64,000 nt of DNA from Bemisia tabaci (taxonomy: Eukaryota > Arthropoda > Insecta > Hemiptera > Aleyrodidae). The stretch spans positions 62,491,056 through 62,555,055 of the forward strand of contig NC_092795.1 in NCBI RefSeq assembly GCF_918797505.1. The letters run 5' to 3'. A model generated the notes under the pieces. The model had not been told where the DNA came from and ran no database searches. It saw only the letters and a list, made by a program, of their open reading frames with translations. The translations under genes and the position numbers were made by a program. Positions 38,433 through 51,300 of this stretch are shown here, piece by piece; position 1 is the first letter of the stretch; every line of letters starts with the position of its first letter.

Positions 38433-41260
38433 ACGAGGTCCGGGTGGCGATCGGTTATACCGGGTGTCCATAAAGTAACTGAAAAGTGGGTATAACTTTT
38501 GAACAAAAAAAGATAGAAGGTCGCGGTTTGTGGCATTCTTCATCATCCAAAAGGGGAAATTTTTCGATGGGGGGCTTTTCCTGGTGGACCCCCCTGGGGG
38601 GGCCCCAGGGGGGGCAACTTCAAAAATTCAAATGGCAACCCCCATTTTTTTAGACATGATTAAAAAGAACTTAAAAAGACAAGAAAAATGGCGCAAATAA
38701 AATTAAAATCGGTTATTTCGTTCAAAAGTTACAGCCGGTCAAAGTTTTAAATTGACCACTTTTCAAAAAATCGCCGATGAGCTCCAAATTATCGGAAAAA
38801 CAAAAACAAACCGGGAATGAAAAGTTTGAAAAGTGCTTTTTAGGAAGAGGAAAAACAACTGACGTTGTCACAAGTCTGGATGGCATTGTTTCAAAATAAA
38901 ATTTCGGAAAATTCAACATGGCGGCAAATTTGAGGAAACGCAAAAAATGAAAATTCCAGAAACTGTTATCTTTCAAATACCCTCTAGTTTAAGGAAATCA
39001 AAGGTATCAACTTTTATTCCTTTATTTGGCCAAGTAAGAGCAATAATTTGCTGACTTAAAAGTTGTCAAGCGGGGCGCCTTCAATCGTTGGAGTATGCGA
39101 CATCACAGGATTAAGTGTGCTGTCGAAAAATGAAGCCGATGTGAAAAAGCGCTCCTCCTTTGGGATGCTTTAGAAATGTTTAAGGTCCTCCTCCTCAAAT
39201 TTAACGAGAAAAAAGAAGAAAAGTAAAATTTAGCAATTTTTACCCACAAACTTGGCGAGCCAAAAAAACATGATTTATCCTGGTGGGGTAGGGGCGGTGG
39301 ACATTTTTGACATTTCTATCTCTGAAAATTAAAAATCCAAGAATAATTTTAATTCTCTAACTCCTGGCACTCCAATTTGGCAAGGAGGATATCTGCTACG
39401 CTTCACCGTGTCACCGATCAGATAGTGCATCAGATGTTACCGAAAAGATTGGTGTCTCAAATCGTAAGGTTGAGACTGTCAATAAGATAATCTCAATTCA
39501 GATAATAATCAAGAGTAGAACGGCGTCTTCGGAATTGGAAGCGTAGCAGATATCCTCCTTGCCGAACTGGAGTGCCAGGAGTTAGAGAATTAAAATTATT
39601 CTTGGATTTTTAATTTTCAGAGATAGAAATGTCAAAAATGTCCACCGCCCCTACCCCACCAGGATAAATCATGTTTTTTTGGCTCGCCAAGTTTGTGGGT
39701 AAAAATTGCTAAATTTTACTTTTCTTCTTTTTTCTCGTTAAATTTGAGGAGGAGGACCTCAAACATTTCTAAAGCATCCCAAAGGAGGAGCGCTTTTTCA
39801 CATCGGCTTCATTTTTCGACAGCACACTTAATCCTGTGATGTCGCATACTCCAACGATTGAAGGCGCCCCGCTTGACAACTTTTAAGTCAGCAAATTATT
39901 GCTCTTACTTGGCCAAATAAAGGAATAAAAGTTGATACCTTTGATTTCCTTAAACTAGAGGGTATTTGAAAGATAACAGTTTCTGGAATTTTCATTTTTT
40001 GCGTTTCCTCAAATTTGCCGCCATGTTGAATTTTCCGAAATTTTATTTTGAAACAATGCCATCCAGACTTGTGACAACGTCAGTTGTTTTTCCTCTTCCT
40101 AAAAAGCACTTTTCAAACTTTTCATTCCCGGTTTGTTTTTGTTTTTCCGATAATTTGGAGCTCATCGGCGATTTTTTGAAAAGTGGTCAATTTAAAACTT
40201 TGACCGGCTGTAACTTTTGAACGAAATAACCGATTTTAATTTTATTTGCGCCATTTTTCTTGTCTTTTTAAGTTCTTTTTAATCATGTCTAAAAAAATGG
40301 GGGTTGCCATTTGAATTTTTGAAGTTGCCCCCCCTGGGGCCCCCCCAGGGGGGTCCACCAGGAAAAGCCCCCCATCGAAAAATTTCCCCTTTTGGATGAT
40401 GAAGAATGCCACAAACCGCGACCTTCTATCTTTTTTTGTTCAAAAGTTATACCCACTTTTCAGTTACTTTATGGACACCCGGTATCTATGAAAATAATAG
40501 GCTGTAGAAAATTTGAGCCAATTTGAAGCTTTTTTAAATAGTGCTCAAAGGGATAAAAAATATGGGTAAAATTACATTGGTTTGAATGGGCGGAAAAATC
40601 AGTGAAAATGCGTTTTACGGATCTAATATGCGCTTAAATGAAGAAAACCTGACCAGCTCTAAGAGAAGCATCTGGGGGCCCTTTCAAAACGGGAAAATCA
40701 CACTTTTGACCCATGGGTGACGGTAGGGGAGATCACTCAAGTGCAAGATAAAATATATACACCAATTTAATTCTAGGCTCGAGAAATAGTATGAGGCAAC
40801 ATTGTAAAGGGCCAAGTATAGTTCTCAAGGGCTGAAACAACTTTTATACAGTATTTCTCATCAAGTTGTGAGATACATTTGCCTCTTCAACTTCGGAACA
40901 CTTATTTTGAGTTTGATCTGAAAGTCTCAAAAGCGATCACTTAGCTGTGGGCGCAGCGCCTCAAAACCAGCTACGTCATGACCCTGCTGTCCCCACTCAT
41001 GGATCAAAAGTGTGATTTTCTCGTTTCCAATGGGCCCCTGGATGCCTCTCTAAGAGCTGGACAGGTTTTCTTCATTTCAGCGCATTTTAGATCCAAGAAA
41101 TGCATTTTCGCAGATCAGGCGTTTTTCCGCCCATTCAAACCAATGTAATTTTGCCCATAGTTTTAATCCCTTTGAGCATCATCTAAAAAAGCTTCAAATT
41201 GGCTCAAATTTTATACAGCCTATTATTTTCATAGACAGAGCCGATTGTCACCCGGACTTC
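38433..41260. mobile_element. Outer foldback element interrupted by a palindromic insertion
   Basis: The sequence around 38433-38456 (CCGGGTGGCGATCGG) is mirrored at 41237-41255 (CCGATTGTCACCCGG). After the insertion, 40485-40740 is an imperfect inverted repeat of 40980-41235, for example CTATGAAAATAATAGGC and its complement. The two parts together form one foldback with arms of roughly 280 bases, whose left arm is split by the element at 38458-40484. It sits in the V-ATPase H intron between exons 37922-38006 and 41400-41604. Confidence 0.75.
38458..40484. mobile_element. Giant near-perfect palindrome (948-bp arms, 133-bp spacer), TA-flanked
   Basis: Base pairs around the centre at 39471 match from 38457/40485 inward to 39404/39538. 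Only occasional substitutions were seen by eye, for example near 39175 and 39385 on the left arm. The ends read CCGGGTGTCCATAAAGTAAC and its reverse complement, directly flanked by TA on both sides, as for TA-targeting DNA transposons. Identical 84-codon ORFs occur in both arms (38722-38976 minus, 39966-40220 plus). They resemble no transposase that I recognise and are probably chance. High arm identity suggests a recent insertion or arm-to-arm gene conversion. Confidence 0.85.
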
Positions 41261-41914
41261 CTACATGACGGTCCCTAGCGAGGAATTTAAAACATTTATG
41301 GCATGATAAGGCTATCTGACCTGATATTTCAACAATTTAAAAACAAAATTCTTCTTCAACAGACAATTAACACTTTTAGACTTATTTGTATATACTCACT
41401 TGTTCATTTTTTGAGCAAATTTAGGGTTGAAAGGCAGTAACCGAAGACAGAACATAAGTTGGTACTGAATTTGGAAATTTACTTGTCCGGAGGCAAGGAC
41501 TTTCAACAATGTTGAAGGCCCTCCAACTTTGATGAAAGCCAAACGATATTCATCGTGACGAAGAACTACTTGCAAGCATCTTCCGACAAAAAGAAGTCCT
41601 CTCCCTAAAAGATAACAAATTCGATGAAATCAGTAAACGCATCCTGAAGACGTCAGATCAAGATTGAACTGAGGCCCACTGTAAAGTGCCCACTGATAGT
41701 ACCTAGGGCATACTTAAATGAGAAGGGTGTGGATTAAGAAGTTTAAGAAAAATTCTATCTGTTTCAGGAAGAGATGGGATTTTTTAATGCAAGTTCAAAT
41801 ATTAAAAGGTGACTTTTCCAGCAGATTCACTCATTTTCTTTTGCTTGAAGAGTTTACTTTGAAAATTAAGTCGGACTTTTCCAGATCATCACATTTGAGG
41901 ATTTAGGTGGAAAA

Positions 41915-42414
41915 NNNNNNNNNNNNNNNNNNNNNNNNNNNNNNNNNNNNNNNNNNNNNNNNNNNNNNNNNNNNNNNNNNNNNNNNNNNNNNNNNNNNNN
42001 NNNNNNNNNNNNNNNNNNNNNNNNNNNNNNNNNNNNNNNNNNNNNNNNNNNNNNNNNNNNNNNNNNNNNNNNNNNNNNNNNNNNNNNNNNNNNNNNNNNN
42101 NNNNNNNNNNNNNNNNNNNNNNNNNNNNNNNNNNNNNNNNNNNNNNNNNNNNNNNNNNNNNNNNNNNNNNNNNNNNNNNNNNNNNNNNNNNNNNNNNNNN
42201 NNNNNNNNNNNNNNNNNNNNNNNNNNNNNNNNNNNNNNNNNNNNNNNNNNNNNNNNNNNNNNNNNNNNNNNNNNNNNNNNNNNNNNNNNNNNNNNNNNNN
42301 NNNNNNNNNNNNNNNNNNNNNNNNNNNNNNNNNNNNNNNNNNNNNNNNNNNNNNNNNNNNNNNNNNNNNNNNNNNNNNNNNNNNNNNNNNNNNNNNNNNN
42401 NNNNNNNNNNNNNN
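41915..42414. other. Assembly gap, exactly 500 N
   Basis: The round length suggests a placeholder, so the true size is unknown. The right border is a copy of the 175-bp repeat family, so the gap may hide a tandem array. Protein frames drawn across it are meaningless. Confidence 0.97.
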
Positions 42415-42705
42415 ATGATGCAGCAATGGGACAACATTCTTGGAGATTTCCCCCTTGGATATTCTCGAAATTTTCCAAGGATGATTCTGGGTGTGCATAC
42501 TCAATATCTTATGCGTCAAAGGGGATGCACAAATGAAAACTTGAAAACCTCAGAGCCTGCCCTGAATATACGCGACTCGCGAATTATGGATGATGGAGCA
42601 ATTCAACAACATTGCATAAATTTCCCCTTTGAATTTTCTCGAAATTTTCGGAGGATGGTCTTCGATATCTATCCTCAATAAATATAATCCGTCAAATCGA
42701 ATGAT
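42415..42705 (-). repeat. Diverged inverted copies of the 175-bp tandem repeat
   Basis: Read on the minus strand, this matches the array at 17548-18290: CATCATCCATAATTCGCGAG, a GACCATCCTC block, GAGAAAATTCAAAGGGG and CAATGTTGTTGAATTGCTCC. At least one and a half units are visible before the N gap. Confidence 0.7.
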
Positions 42706-42936
42706 TTGATTTTCTTTTTCTCATAAAAATAGAGGACTCCAAAATGGATTAATTAATTAATTTAATTAATTAACGGTAAACATTGATCCCGGAACAAATT
42801 CCGCTGGTTTATGAAGGTTCCGGATCTTTTCCGGATCTCTCAGAATACTACCTGTTCCGAGAACATCGGACATCAACTTTTTAGGTAACTCTGTGACTCG
42901 GTCTATGTATGTCTGTAGCAGAAGCTCACGCTCACT

Positions 42937-43267
42937 CAAGGTAGATTTACACAGGTATGGACAGAACTAAACAACTGGCCTCTGATTGGCTCTCCAGCGG
43001 CCCCTTAACGTCAGCCATTTTGGATGTTTTGATTATTTTGATTTATTATGCACGGTTTATCGTTTGTCAAAATTTTGTGGGATTTTTTTGCACAATTTTT
43101 GGTTATGCGATAATAATTTTAGCGTTTAAACGCACAAACGTTTGAATGTTAATTGATTGTAATTTAATTAAAAAACGGGCCCCTTAACCTACGTCACGAG
43201 GTCATGTGACACGTACTGAGGCTCATGGGAAATTTCAACTTTTCCATACCTGTGTAAATCTACCTTG
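42937..43267. mobile_element. MITE with CAAGGTAGATTTACACAGG ends
   Basis: The left end CAAGGTAGATTTACACAGGT and the right end ACCTGTGTAAATCTACCTTG are exact reverse complements. The inner arms contain GGCCCCTTAACGTCAGCC and, near the right end, an only partly related GGGCCCCTTAACCTACG in direct rather than inverted order. It lies between the V-ATPase H copy and IFT122. Confidence 0.8.
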
Positions 43268-45386
43268 GAGCTCACTTCACACTTCAGTCACTTGCGGTTT
43301 GATAACATGTGCTCCGCAGCCTTGTGACAGCTTTTGAGCATTCAGATCATTGTGTTTGTCTCAGTAAAGTACTGAAATTTTCATAATTTTAACCGAGATC
43401 TTCTTCTATCACATGCCAATCAATTGCAAGAATATTGTTTATGTTATTTCCCGCCAAACTCAGCGGAAGGACTCTGTCTCCTAGATGAGGATCATACCAG
43501 TTTGGGCTTCCAAAGCTCAAAACAAGGATAAAGTTGAGCAATGGTATTTATAGTTTTCTCGCACCATGTCTTTGATCCTTTGATCCACACGCTGTCTAAA
43601 GATTCGTTCACATCATTCCAACTTTATATAATTTTGAACCTGAACTACTCCATCCAGCGGACAGGCATACCACGTGACGATGTTTGTTGACGACAGCATG
43701 TTTTTCCGCTTGCCTCTACTTACTTTACTTTTGAGTTCATAAAAGAGACAGCTAACTTTGCTGCTTTGATCTGTTGTCCAACTTGTACTCTCAGAAGAGA
43801 GCAAATGAGAAGGAAGGTTTCAGTTAATGCTAATGGTCTATAGAACTGGTGAAAGAAAAGAATGGACTAATGTCACATCAACCTGAATGCATCATTCATC
43901 AGTTGGCCCATTGATTACCACATAAATTTACTTAGAATGGTGTCAATTTCCAATATAACATTTGTTCATTATATTCTTTCCGTCATCTCACAGCAATCGA
44001 GGATTGACCGCAAGCGTTGGCATTTCACTGCATATTGGTGCAGAAAGTTCTGAAAAGCTGACAGTGTACCATGATCTTACGTTTTGCGTTTCTGCATACG
44101 TCAAGCTGCAAAATGCTGGTATTTTAGTGAAATTCCTGATTTCCAGGTAAAATTGAGAATTTCATCAATCCTGAAAATCGCCTCACAGCCCAGCATTTCC
44201 TGCAACCCTGCTGCCATGCACAGATATATAAATCAGCCTACTGGGCATGATAGTCAAAAGTAAACTACTGCCAACTTATCTACAAGTGTTCTAAGTAATG
44301 GATAAATTATTGTGATGAAATATGAAATAACAATCTCTTTTTGAGTGTATTTTCCGCATGCACTATGTTTTCTGTATGTGTCTTAGTGGTCCGATTGCTG
44401 CCGCAATACTTTTCACCACTTAGGCTTTATTTTCAGCCGTCAGCGCTCTGTTTCTCTGTCTTTTTTCAATTCTGAAGAACTTTTTGCACCCCACCAGAAA
44501 ACCAAATCTTGCTACACTTCTTACTAACTGCAAGGAGCTGAACTCAGCAAGACAAATAAGTAGTTAAATATTGTCAGTTTAGCATGTGCTGAAATCTTGC
44601 CTCTCACTTGCTCGTAACCCAAGCTGAAAAACCGAGTATATACTCGCTTGCGCAAAAATTGAATCTTTGTGCCGATGCGTTTGCTGGCTCTACTCTTCAA
44701 ATGGCATCCTCAGTTGCTCTGAAGATGCTGGAAAGTAAAGCCAGCAAGATGCGCACAAGAAATTATTTCAGTTTACATGCAAGTGAGCATTAACATGGTT
44801 TTTTAACGTCAGGTATATTATGCTGATCTCTGTAACCATTTTATTGAATTCACTTGGGGTACCTTTGAACCCTCAAGGTTAACAATATCAGAAAGGCAAG
44901 CAGCAACCTGCCTCTAACCTTGCTGTCTTACCTGTCAATGGTTGAGGGGTCAGTTTAGTTAAGCGTGAGTGAGAATGAAGACTTTCCTACACCCTACTGG
45001 ATATCATAATATTCATTGAACAACTGAGAAAGAGAACACTTAAATATTTTCTCCTACATGAATATTGATGGCTAAAGTAAAAAAATGTACATCCTCAATG
45101 CAATGTTTATAAATCTCCAATTAGGGAAGTTAAATTGTTTAAAGGAAAACTCACCAAAATTTCTCCTTAAAATTTTCTGTGAAACTCTTTAAATAAGCAA
45201 AGAAGTTCACAGAAATTTATTTCAAGAAATATCAAGAAAATATTTTGATTGTTTTCTAAAAAAAGAAAAGAAAATGAATTAAAACATAATCAGCGTTCTC
45301 TTAATGATATGCATTTTTCAATTAAGGCCATGGCAAAAAAATAGTTTATTTACCTCTCATTCTCTTCCATTTTTCTTTTTTTCTAG
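43268..45386. other. Region upstream of the first recognised IFT122 exon; start exon not found
   Basis: IFT122 needs a short first exon before 45387, encoding the start Met and about 20 residues before the first WD repeat. I could not identify one here. It could be very short, lie in the N gap, or be farther left. No other gene was recognised. Confidence 0.35.
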
Positions 45387-48300
45387 CATATACGGCCTCT
45401 GTTTTAATCCAGATGGCTCTAGACTGATACTAGCGGCTGGACAGAAAGTTCTTGTATATAATGCTGATAATGGATCTTTAATTGAAGCTCTGAAAGGTAG
45501 TGAATTCTTCATCCATACTCATTAATAAACTCAACTTTAATTTTTAGTCAGGGAAGAAAAATTATCAAGTCATTTCAAAGTGTTAGAAAATATTTTTTAA
45601 CCTGACCCCCACACGAAGAGAATAGGTTTCCTACGTTTTTTTTCATCGTGTCAAGCCAAAATTTGTCAATCTATAATTTTTTTTCTCCATTTTCCAGAAA
45701 TTTGTTGGACCACCAATTTCGAAGGTTTTGTGGATATCGGTTTTTTTTTTAAAATTACGGTCTTAAATCCCTGTTTCTCAGAAGCATAACTTGTTCTGAG
45801 TAGAGTAGAGAATCATCAAATTTTCAGCGTTAGGCACTCATTTTAAAGTTTTGTAATGCCATGCATAAAATCATTTTTAAGAGGCTTAATGGACGGGATG
45901 AGAAAAGGGAGTAAGAAGAGTAAGGAGCAGCCTTTGGGGTTTTGGTTGCCCTAGTTTTTGTTATTTGTTGAAGATCGTCCAACTGAAATTCAGCAGACCT
46001 CAATTGAAATGCGTTTGATGTATACCTGGAAAGACGCCTGAATTTACCTTTTATTTGTCAGTGAGTGCCCTGTCATTTTTTATGAAAAATAACTTCCTCT
46101 GATTTTATTTTGTATTAGGTCATAAAGAGAATGTGTATTGCGTGGCATATGCTGCCGATGGGAGACGATTTGCTTCTGGAGGTAGTGACAAGACTGTAAT
46201 AATTTGGACCTCTAAATTAGAGGGTACTGTAAAATACACGTGAGTAGCAAATTTTCTCAGTTGATGCAATAAACAGGTATTTTTTCTTTCTTTTAACAGT
46301 TTCTTTGTCGATTCTCTCCGTAGTTTATAAACACATGCAACCTTTTGAACGCAAAATCAAAACATTCGGAACTGTCCAGAGAGGCCATTGAAAAGACACA
46401 ATGGATAAATTTCATTATTATTATTTGGGAAATTGTAAAGCAAAGAAGTAACAGAACTATATTCGTTTTGTTCCAATATATGTATCACAAGTGGTATTGA
46501 TGAAGAAGTGGAAATTGAAAAATGAAAAAAATCATTTTATTACATAGCTTCACGCAGCTTAATGGATTATATTATCTCAAGTTGATTCTAAACTCAGGTT
46601 TTAATATTAATTCTGTGGCAATCCCTATCATATCATGACAACGTATTCAGCATAAAATTTTGTAATTTAGTAATTCTGTTGTTGAAAACAATGATCCATT
46701 AGTTGAAAAATTGTAAAATTCACATAATATTTAAAAAAATTGTTTCGCCTATTGTGTTGCTTAAAATTATAAAAGGATGAAAGTGCTGCTTAGTATGCAC
46801 CTTTGGACTTCCCCTTTGAAATGTCGTAAATAGTAGATTGAGCACCTTCATTAATACCTTCACTCCTCTTGAAAAAAACTAGAACAAATTCTAGAGTTCT
46901 CCTCTTTTACTTCTGCAAGATCTGAAGTTTCAATTCATTGATCTGCTTTTTTTCAGGCACAATGACTCAGTCCAGTGTCTGTCGTATAATCCTGTTTTCC
47001 ATTTCTTGGCAAGCTGTGCAATCAGTGACTTTGCATTCTGGAGTGCGGACCAGAAGGCTGTTCAAAAGTTTAAAGTACCCTCACGAATCAATGTATGCTC
47101 TTGGACGGCAGATGGACTCTTCTTGGCTCTAGGTCTCAACAACGGCAATGTATCCGTGCGAAGTCAATCGGGAGAAGAGCATTGCCTCATCGATCGCCAG
47201 AATCGTTTCGACCCCATTTACGCACTTGCTTGGTGTCCCATTAAGTAAGATCAAAAAGCTTCGCTCCTGTTTCCTTTTTGTTGTGTAAAAATAGAATCAA
47301 TTTTTTTTTTTAAATTACACAATTCTATATTTTCTCTATATCCTGTTTCGAGAAAAAAACTGCAGAGTAGGTACTTGCTAAATAATTATCACATCACAGA
47401 TATCTCTCAAGCAAAGCATTTTCAATTGAAACTCAAAATAACGAATTTTACTCGAGTTTATGAGTGGAAAAAAATTGACCTCTCAACCACTACCCAACCA
47501 TGTTCCTCGAAATCTATTACTATGAATTTCAACTTTTGTTCATTTTTTTTTTTTTGTTTTTTTTTGTTTTTTTTTTTGTTGGATAGTAGCTTTGCCAAGG
47601 CTCTATAAAATTAAAAGAGTCTGGGTAAAATTTGTGGCAACTTAAGAACGGTATAATTCCTCTAAATCAGAAAATGTTAAAATGGCGGAAATACATGTAC
47701 ACATTTATATGAATACATAAGTGACTACATTTATAGATATGAATTTGAATGACCTGCATATCGACGGTGAAACTACCAAACCACGTATCTCGGTTTGCGA
47801 CGTCACAGACTTCCTGTCATACTTTTTTTTTTAAATGAAAAACTACTTAACATCCAGTCTTGAAAATTTCTGTGATTTTTCCTCTTTGTGCAGAGAAAAT
47901 TCCGTGAAAATTTCAAGGAATGATATTGATTTGGTCTACTTCAAAAAAATAAAATGTGAGCGTAGATTTTTAAACACCGCAAACGAGATACGTGGTTTGG
48001 TAGTTTCACCGTCAATATTCTTCGTCTACAATACGAGATTGGTGCTCCTTTCAAAGTCGCAGGTTTGGGTCCTGTCCCAGAATGAAGTAGTTTATTTTCC
48101 AAAGCTCACATCTCTCATTCAAGCTCAGTTTAATTTAAAGCAATAGCAATGTTGAGTATATTGTTTTTGTTCATACTATCAGTAATTTGCAAAAGTTTTT
48201 CTAAACCTCTATTCATTTGTCTATCATTTGTCTCTCTTACACCTGATGTCGCATCAAGTGTCTGGTAAATTATTATCTTTAAATAACATACTTTGTTTCA

Positions 48301-51300
48301 GAGATGATAGTCTGGATGTCCTGTGTATAACTGACTGGGGTAAAACCTTAAGTTTTTGCACCATTGATGGATCTCCGGTAAGAGAACTAAACAGTAATCA
48401 ATGGGTCAGTTGGGCTGGTCACAAAATCGTGTTTTGATGCTTGATTCTTGTAGATTACCTAAAGATAGTACGATCTGTCCAAACAGCAACTTTCTATGTT
48501 CAATATCAACCGAGATATCGCTCTTTGAAAAGTAGGGTTTTTGACATCATCCACCGCTGTAGTAACACCCTTGGTTTCTTCCATATGATCTCATCAGTAA
48601 GTGTAAGGCACATTAGCACTGGTTACTTAACATGAAACTCCGATGACAGCAAGGTGGAAGAGACCAAAGGTGTCACTACCGTGGTGGATGACGTCATAAA
48701 ACGAATTTTTCAAAGCGTGATATCTTGGTTAATATTGAACGCAGAAAGTTGCAGTTTGGATAGATCTTATTATTTTTGGCTACTCTACAAGAATTAAGCA
48801 TCAAAATACGATTTTGTGACCAGCGCGCAACTGACCCATTCTTAACAAACACAGCCCCTGCAAATCAAAGAAATATTGTCCTCATCGGACAATGTATTGC
48901 TAGTGTCATTAGAGGGGCCAAGAGCCATGTTCCCAAATGGTCTTCGGCTTGATCAGTTTTTCTCATGAAAATAAATGCGAAGAAATAGTACGCATTACAC
49001 CAAGAATTGAGGCACTGGATGCGAAGAGGGCACTTCTCGGTTGCAGTGTTTCAGAGTCTCCTCTAATATTTCATTCATTGTAAGGAAAGTGAATGCATCC
49101 ATTTCACTAAAAATTTACTGAATATTCCTTGTGATTCTACAATTTTCTACTTATGGTAAGAATTCTGGCAAAATTACCCATTAAATTCTTCTCCAAGGGA
49201 TTAATTAGCAACAGAGATTCTGAAACACTGCAATCAAGAAGTGCTCTTTTTGCATCTAGTGCCTCAATTTCCTCTATTTGCAAGTTTTATCGCTAAAATT
49301 TGCATTTACTTATTTGCTTTTTTAAAAAAAACCAGAGAATTCCGAAATTCCTGGTGCTCTAGATCATCTATATTACCCAATATTAATTCCTAATACCTTT
49401 GGTCACTTAATTTCTGCAAATAGATACAAGACATATTGTTCTTGTAGTAGTTCGGATACTTTTTAATGCAACTTTTCTGAATAAAAAATATTGTTTACAG
49501 AGTATTTAAAAAAAGAAACAGTTTTTTAAACGAGGTTTTAAATTCTTTGATGATGTTTCACTGAAAATAAATCTGTCTGAACTCTGTAAGACTGGCAGTG
49601 TTTCAAGTCATTACTCTGTTAGACCTTGTCTTTACAGGATATTCTCTGAAATTTGTGTGTGTAATTAAAACCAGGTATTGTGCAAATCAGTTTTTCTGTT
49701 TCCAAAAATGAAGATTTCAGTTTGTCCAAGATCATTTCAGTGTGATTACTTTCATGATGCGCTCATCTTAATCATGTGGGTAGTGTTTTACCAAATCCAA
49801 ATTGAAGACCATCTCAGCATGGTTTGTATCCTCATTGCGTTTGTACATCTTGGCCTCTTTCAGCCAATTGATGCTGATTTGGATGTACCCCTGAAGGCAT
49901 TTTTTCTCACCACAAATTCCAAGCTGTCAAAATGATGATTTTGTTGCAAACTTCACTTAAAAGGGAGAGTAAGCATCATTTCCCCAGGAGAATGGCTCAA
50001 AAATTACATTGAGCAGATTGGCTAACAATTAGTCACAAATTCGCTCCTCACTCAAAAGCGTGAAAAATTTGCAAATTGGTAGACCTAGACACCCGCTTTA
50101 AAAAGTGAACAATGGCAAAAATTTAATTTGGCACGGATGAGCCACTCTGATTTTATACCATCCGTACCTCAAACTGGCCCTCGGAACTTGGTGTTTTGAC
50201 AGATCTTAGTTCTTTCTGCCGATCTAGGATCTGAAACCATCATAACTTCACTCTGTGACTAATGTGACTGATCCATTCCAGCTTTTGCTTGATTTTACCT
50301 GTAATTTATTCAAACATCTCACTTTGAAGTAAGAGTTGTTTCCCAAGGAGAACTGCTTAAAAATTACAATGAACTGATCGTCAAAGTCTAAATTTGCCAG
50401 GGCTTATCCTAATAAGATTTTTAATCTTACATCTCTTTCTTTATCTTTTTGTTTTGAAAGGTTACCAAAGAACGCACACTAGATTTTGAACCCTTATTTG
50501 CAACTTATTTCAATGATGGACTGTACTTAATAGTTGGAGGAATCGGTGGTAAAGTGGCTCTTTATAGTAGAGAGGGTGTCCATTTATCAAATTTAGAAAA
50601 CAAAAATTCTACATGGGTCTGGACCAGTGCTCTTCGTCCTAACTCTTCTTACATAGTAAGTATGCTTCACACATCTCTCGTCTCGTTTTCTCAAGAACTT
50701 CACTCAGTTTTTTTCCTCTCCATCTCTTTTTTATGCCAAAGAAATCATTAAATTTGATTTGAATTTATCTGTTTTTCCACACTATATTCTCTCTCTTATT
50801 TACTCTTCCAATTCATCATTGAGGTAAAAGTAAACTCATTCTCCTAAATGCAAATGCTCTTAAAATGAGTGGTAAATTAACTCTCACAATGGAAGACCTG
50901 GGTACGAAAAAGGCGCTCCTCAGTATCAATGTTATAGAATTTCCGTTTGCATTTTTACCCGGAACAGGAAAAAGGAATGCTTTTAGAAAGGTGGAAATAA
51001 ATATTCTTAATAATTTAATGATATCTTTAGCTCAAATCCCATGTTTAATGATCCAGTAGTTGCTTTACAAAAAAAGAAATTGTTGGAGGGCATTCTGAAA
51101 CATTCAATCGGGAAATTGCCCTTTACGCATTAAAATTTTTGATATCACCTGTTTTGAGTTAATTTTTGAGGTACTTTAAACAAAATCTTGCATATTTGAG
51201 CTTGCGATAGGATAAATTTCATACACGAAGATGTATTGAATCTCCTTCTTTGTAGGTATAGAGAAGACATCCGTTTATCCTATGTGTCATATGCCTTCAT

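Larger units (their letters stand above)
27599..41604 (-). pseudogene. VhaSFD/ATP6V1H-like: V-type proton ATPase subunit H, degraded multi-exon copy
   Basis: Subunit H is the HEAT-repeat regulatory subunit linking V1 and Vo of the proton pump. Six exons match its C-terminal half: 41400-41604 ([17 protein letters not shown]), 37922-38006 ([20 protein letters not shown]), 36288-36460, 35157-35384 ([27 protein letters not shown]), 34400-34513 ([16 protein letters not shown]) and 27599-27695 (EYLGRQLEKEQG). All are bounded by GT-AG. Exon 36288-36460 has lost one base near its start, has TAA where the family has Glu, and lacks a few bases before SVQDL. Exon 34400-34513 has TAA in GG-stop-QLVM, where the family has Lys. 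Exon 35157-35384 is intact. Retained introns mean it is not a retrocopy. N-terminal exons are not found and may lie in the N gap or be lost. Assembly errors are the main alternative explanation. Confidence 0.75.

Noticed and set aside
38722..38976. 84-codon ORF present identically in both arms of the palindrome (also 39966-40220)
   Set aside because: The duplication is explained by the palindrome. No homology, motif or splice context supports coding.
41866..42536. Long ORFs across the N run
   Set aside because: They are formed of unknown residues; the gap is undefined sequence.
44608..44793. 61-codon plus-strand ORF as the IFT122 first exon
   Set aside because: It ends in a stop, has no donor in frame, and does not resemble the IFT122 N-terminus.
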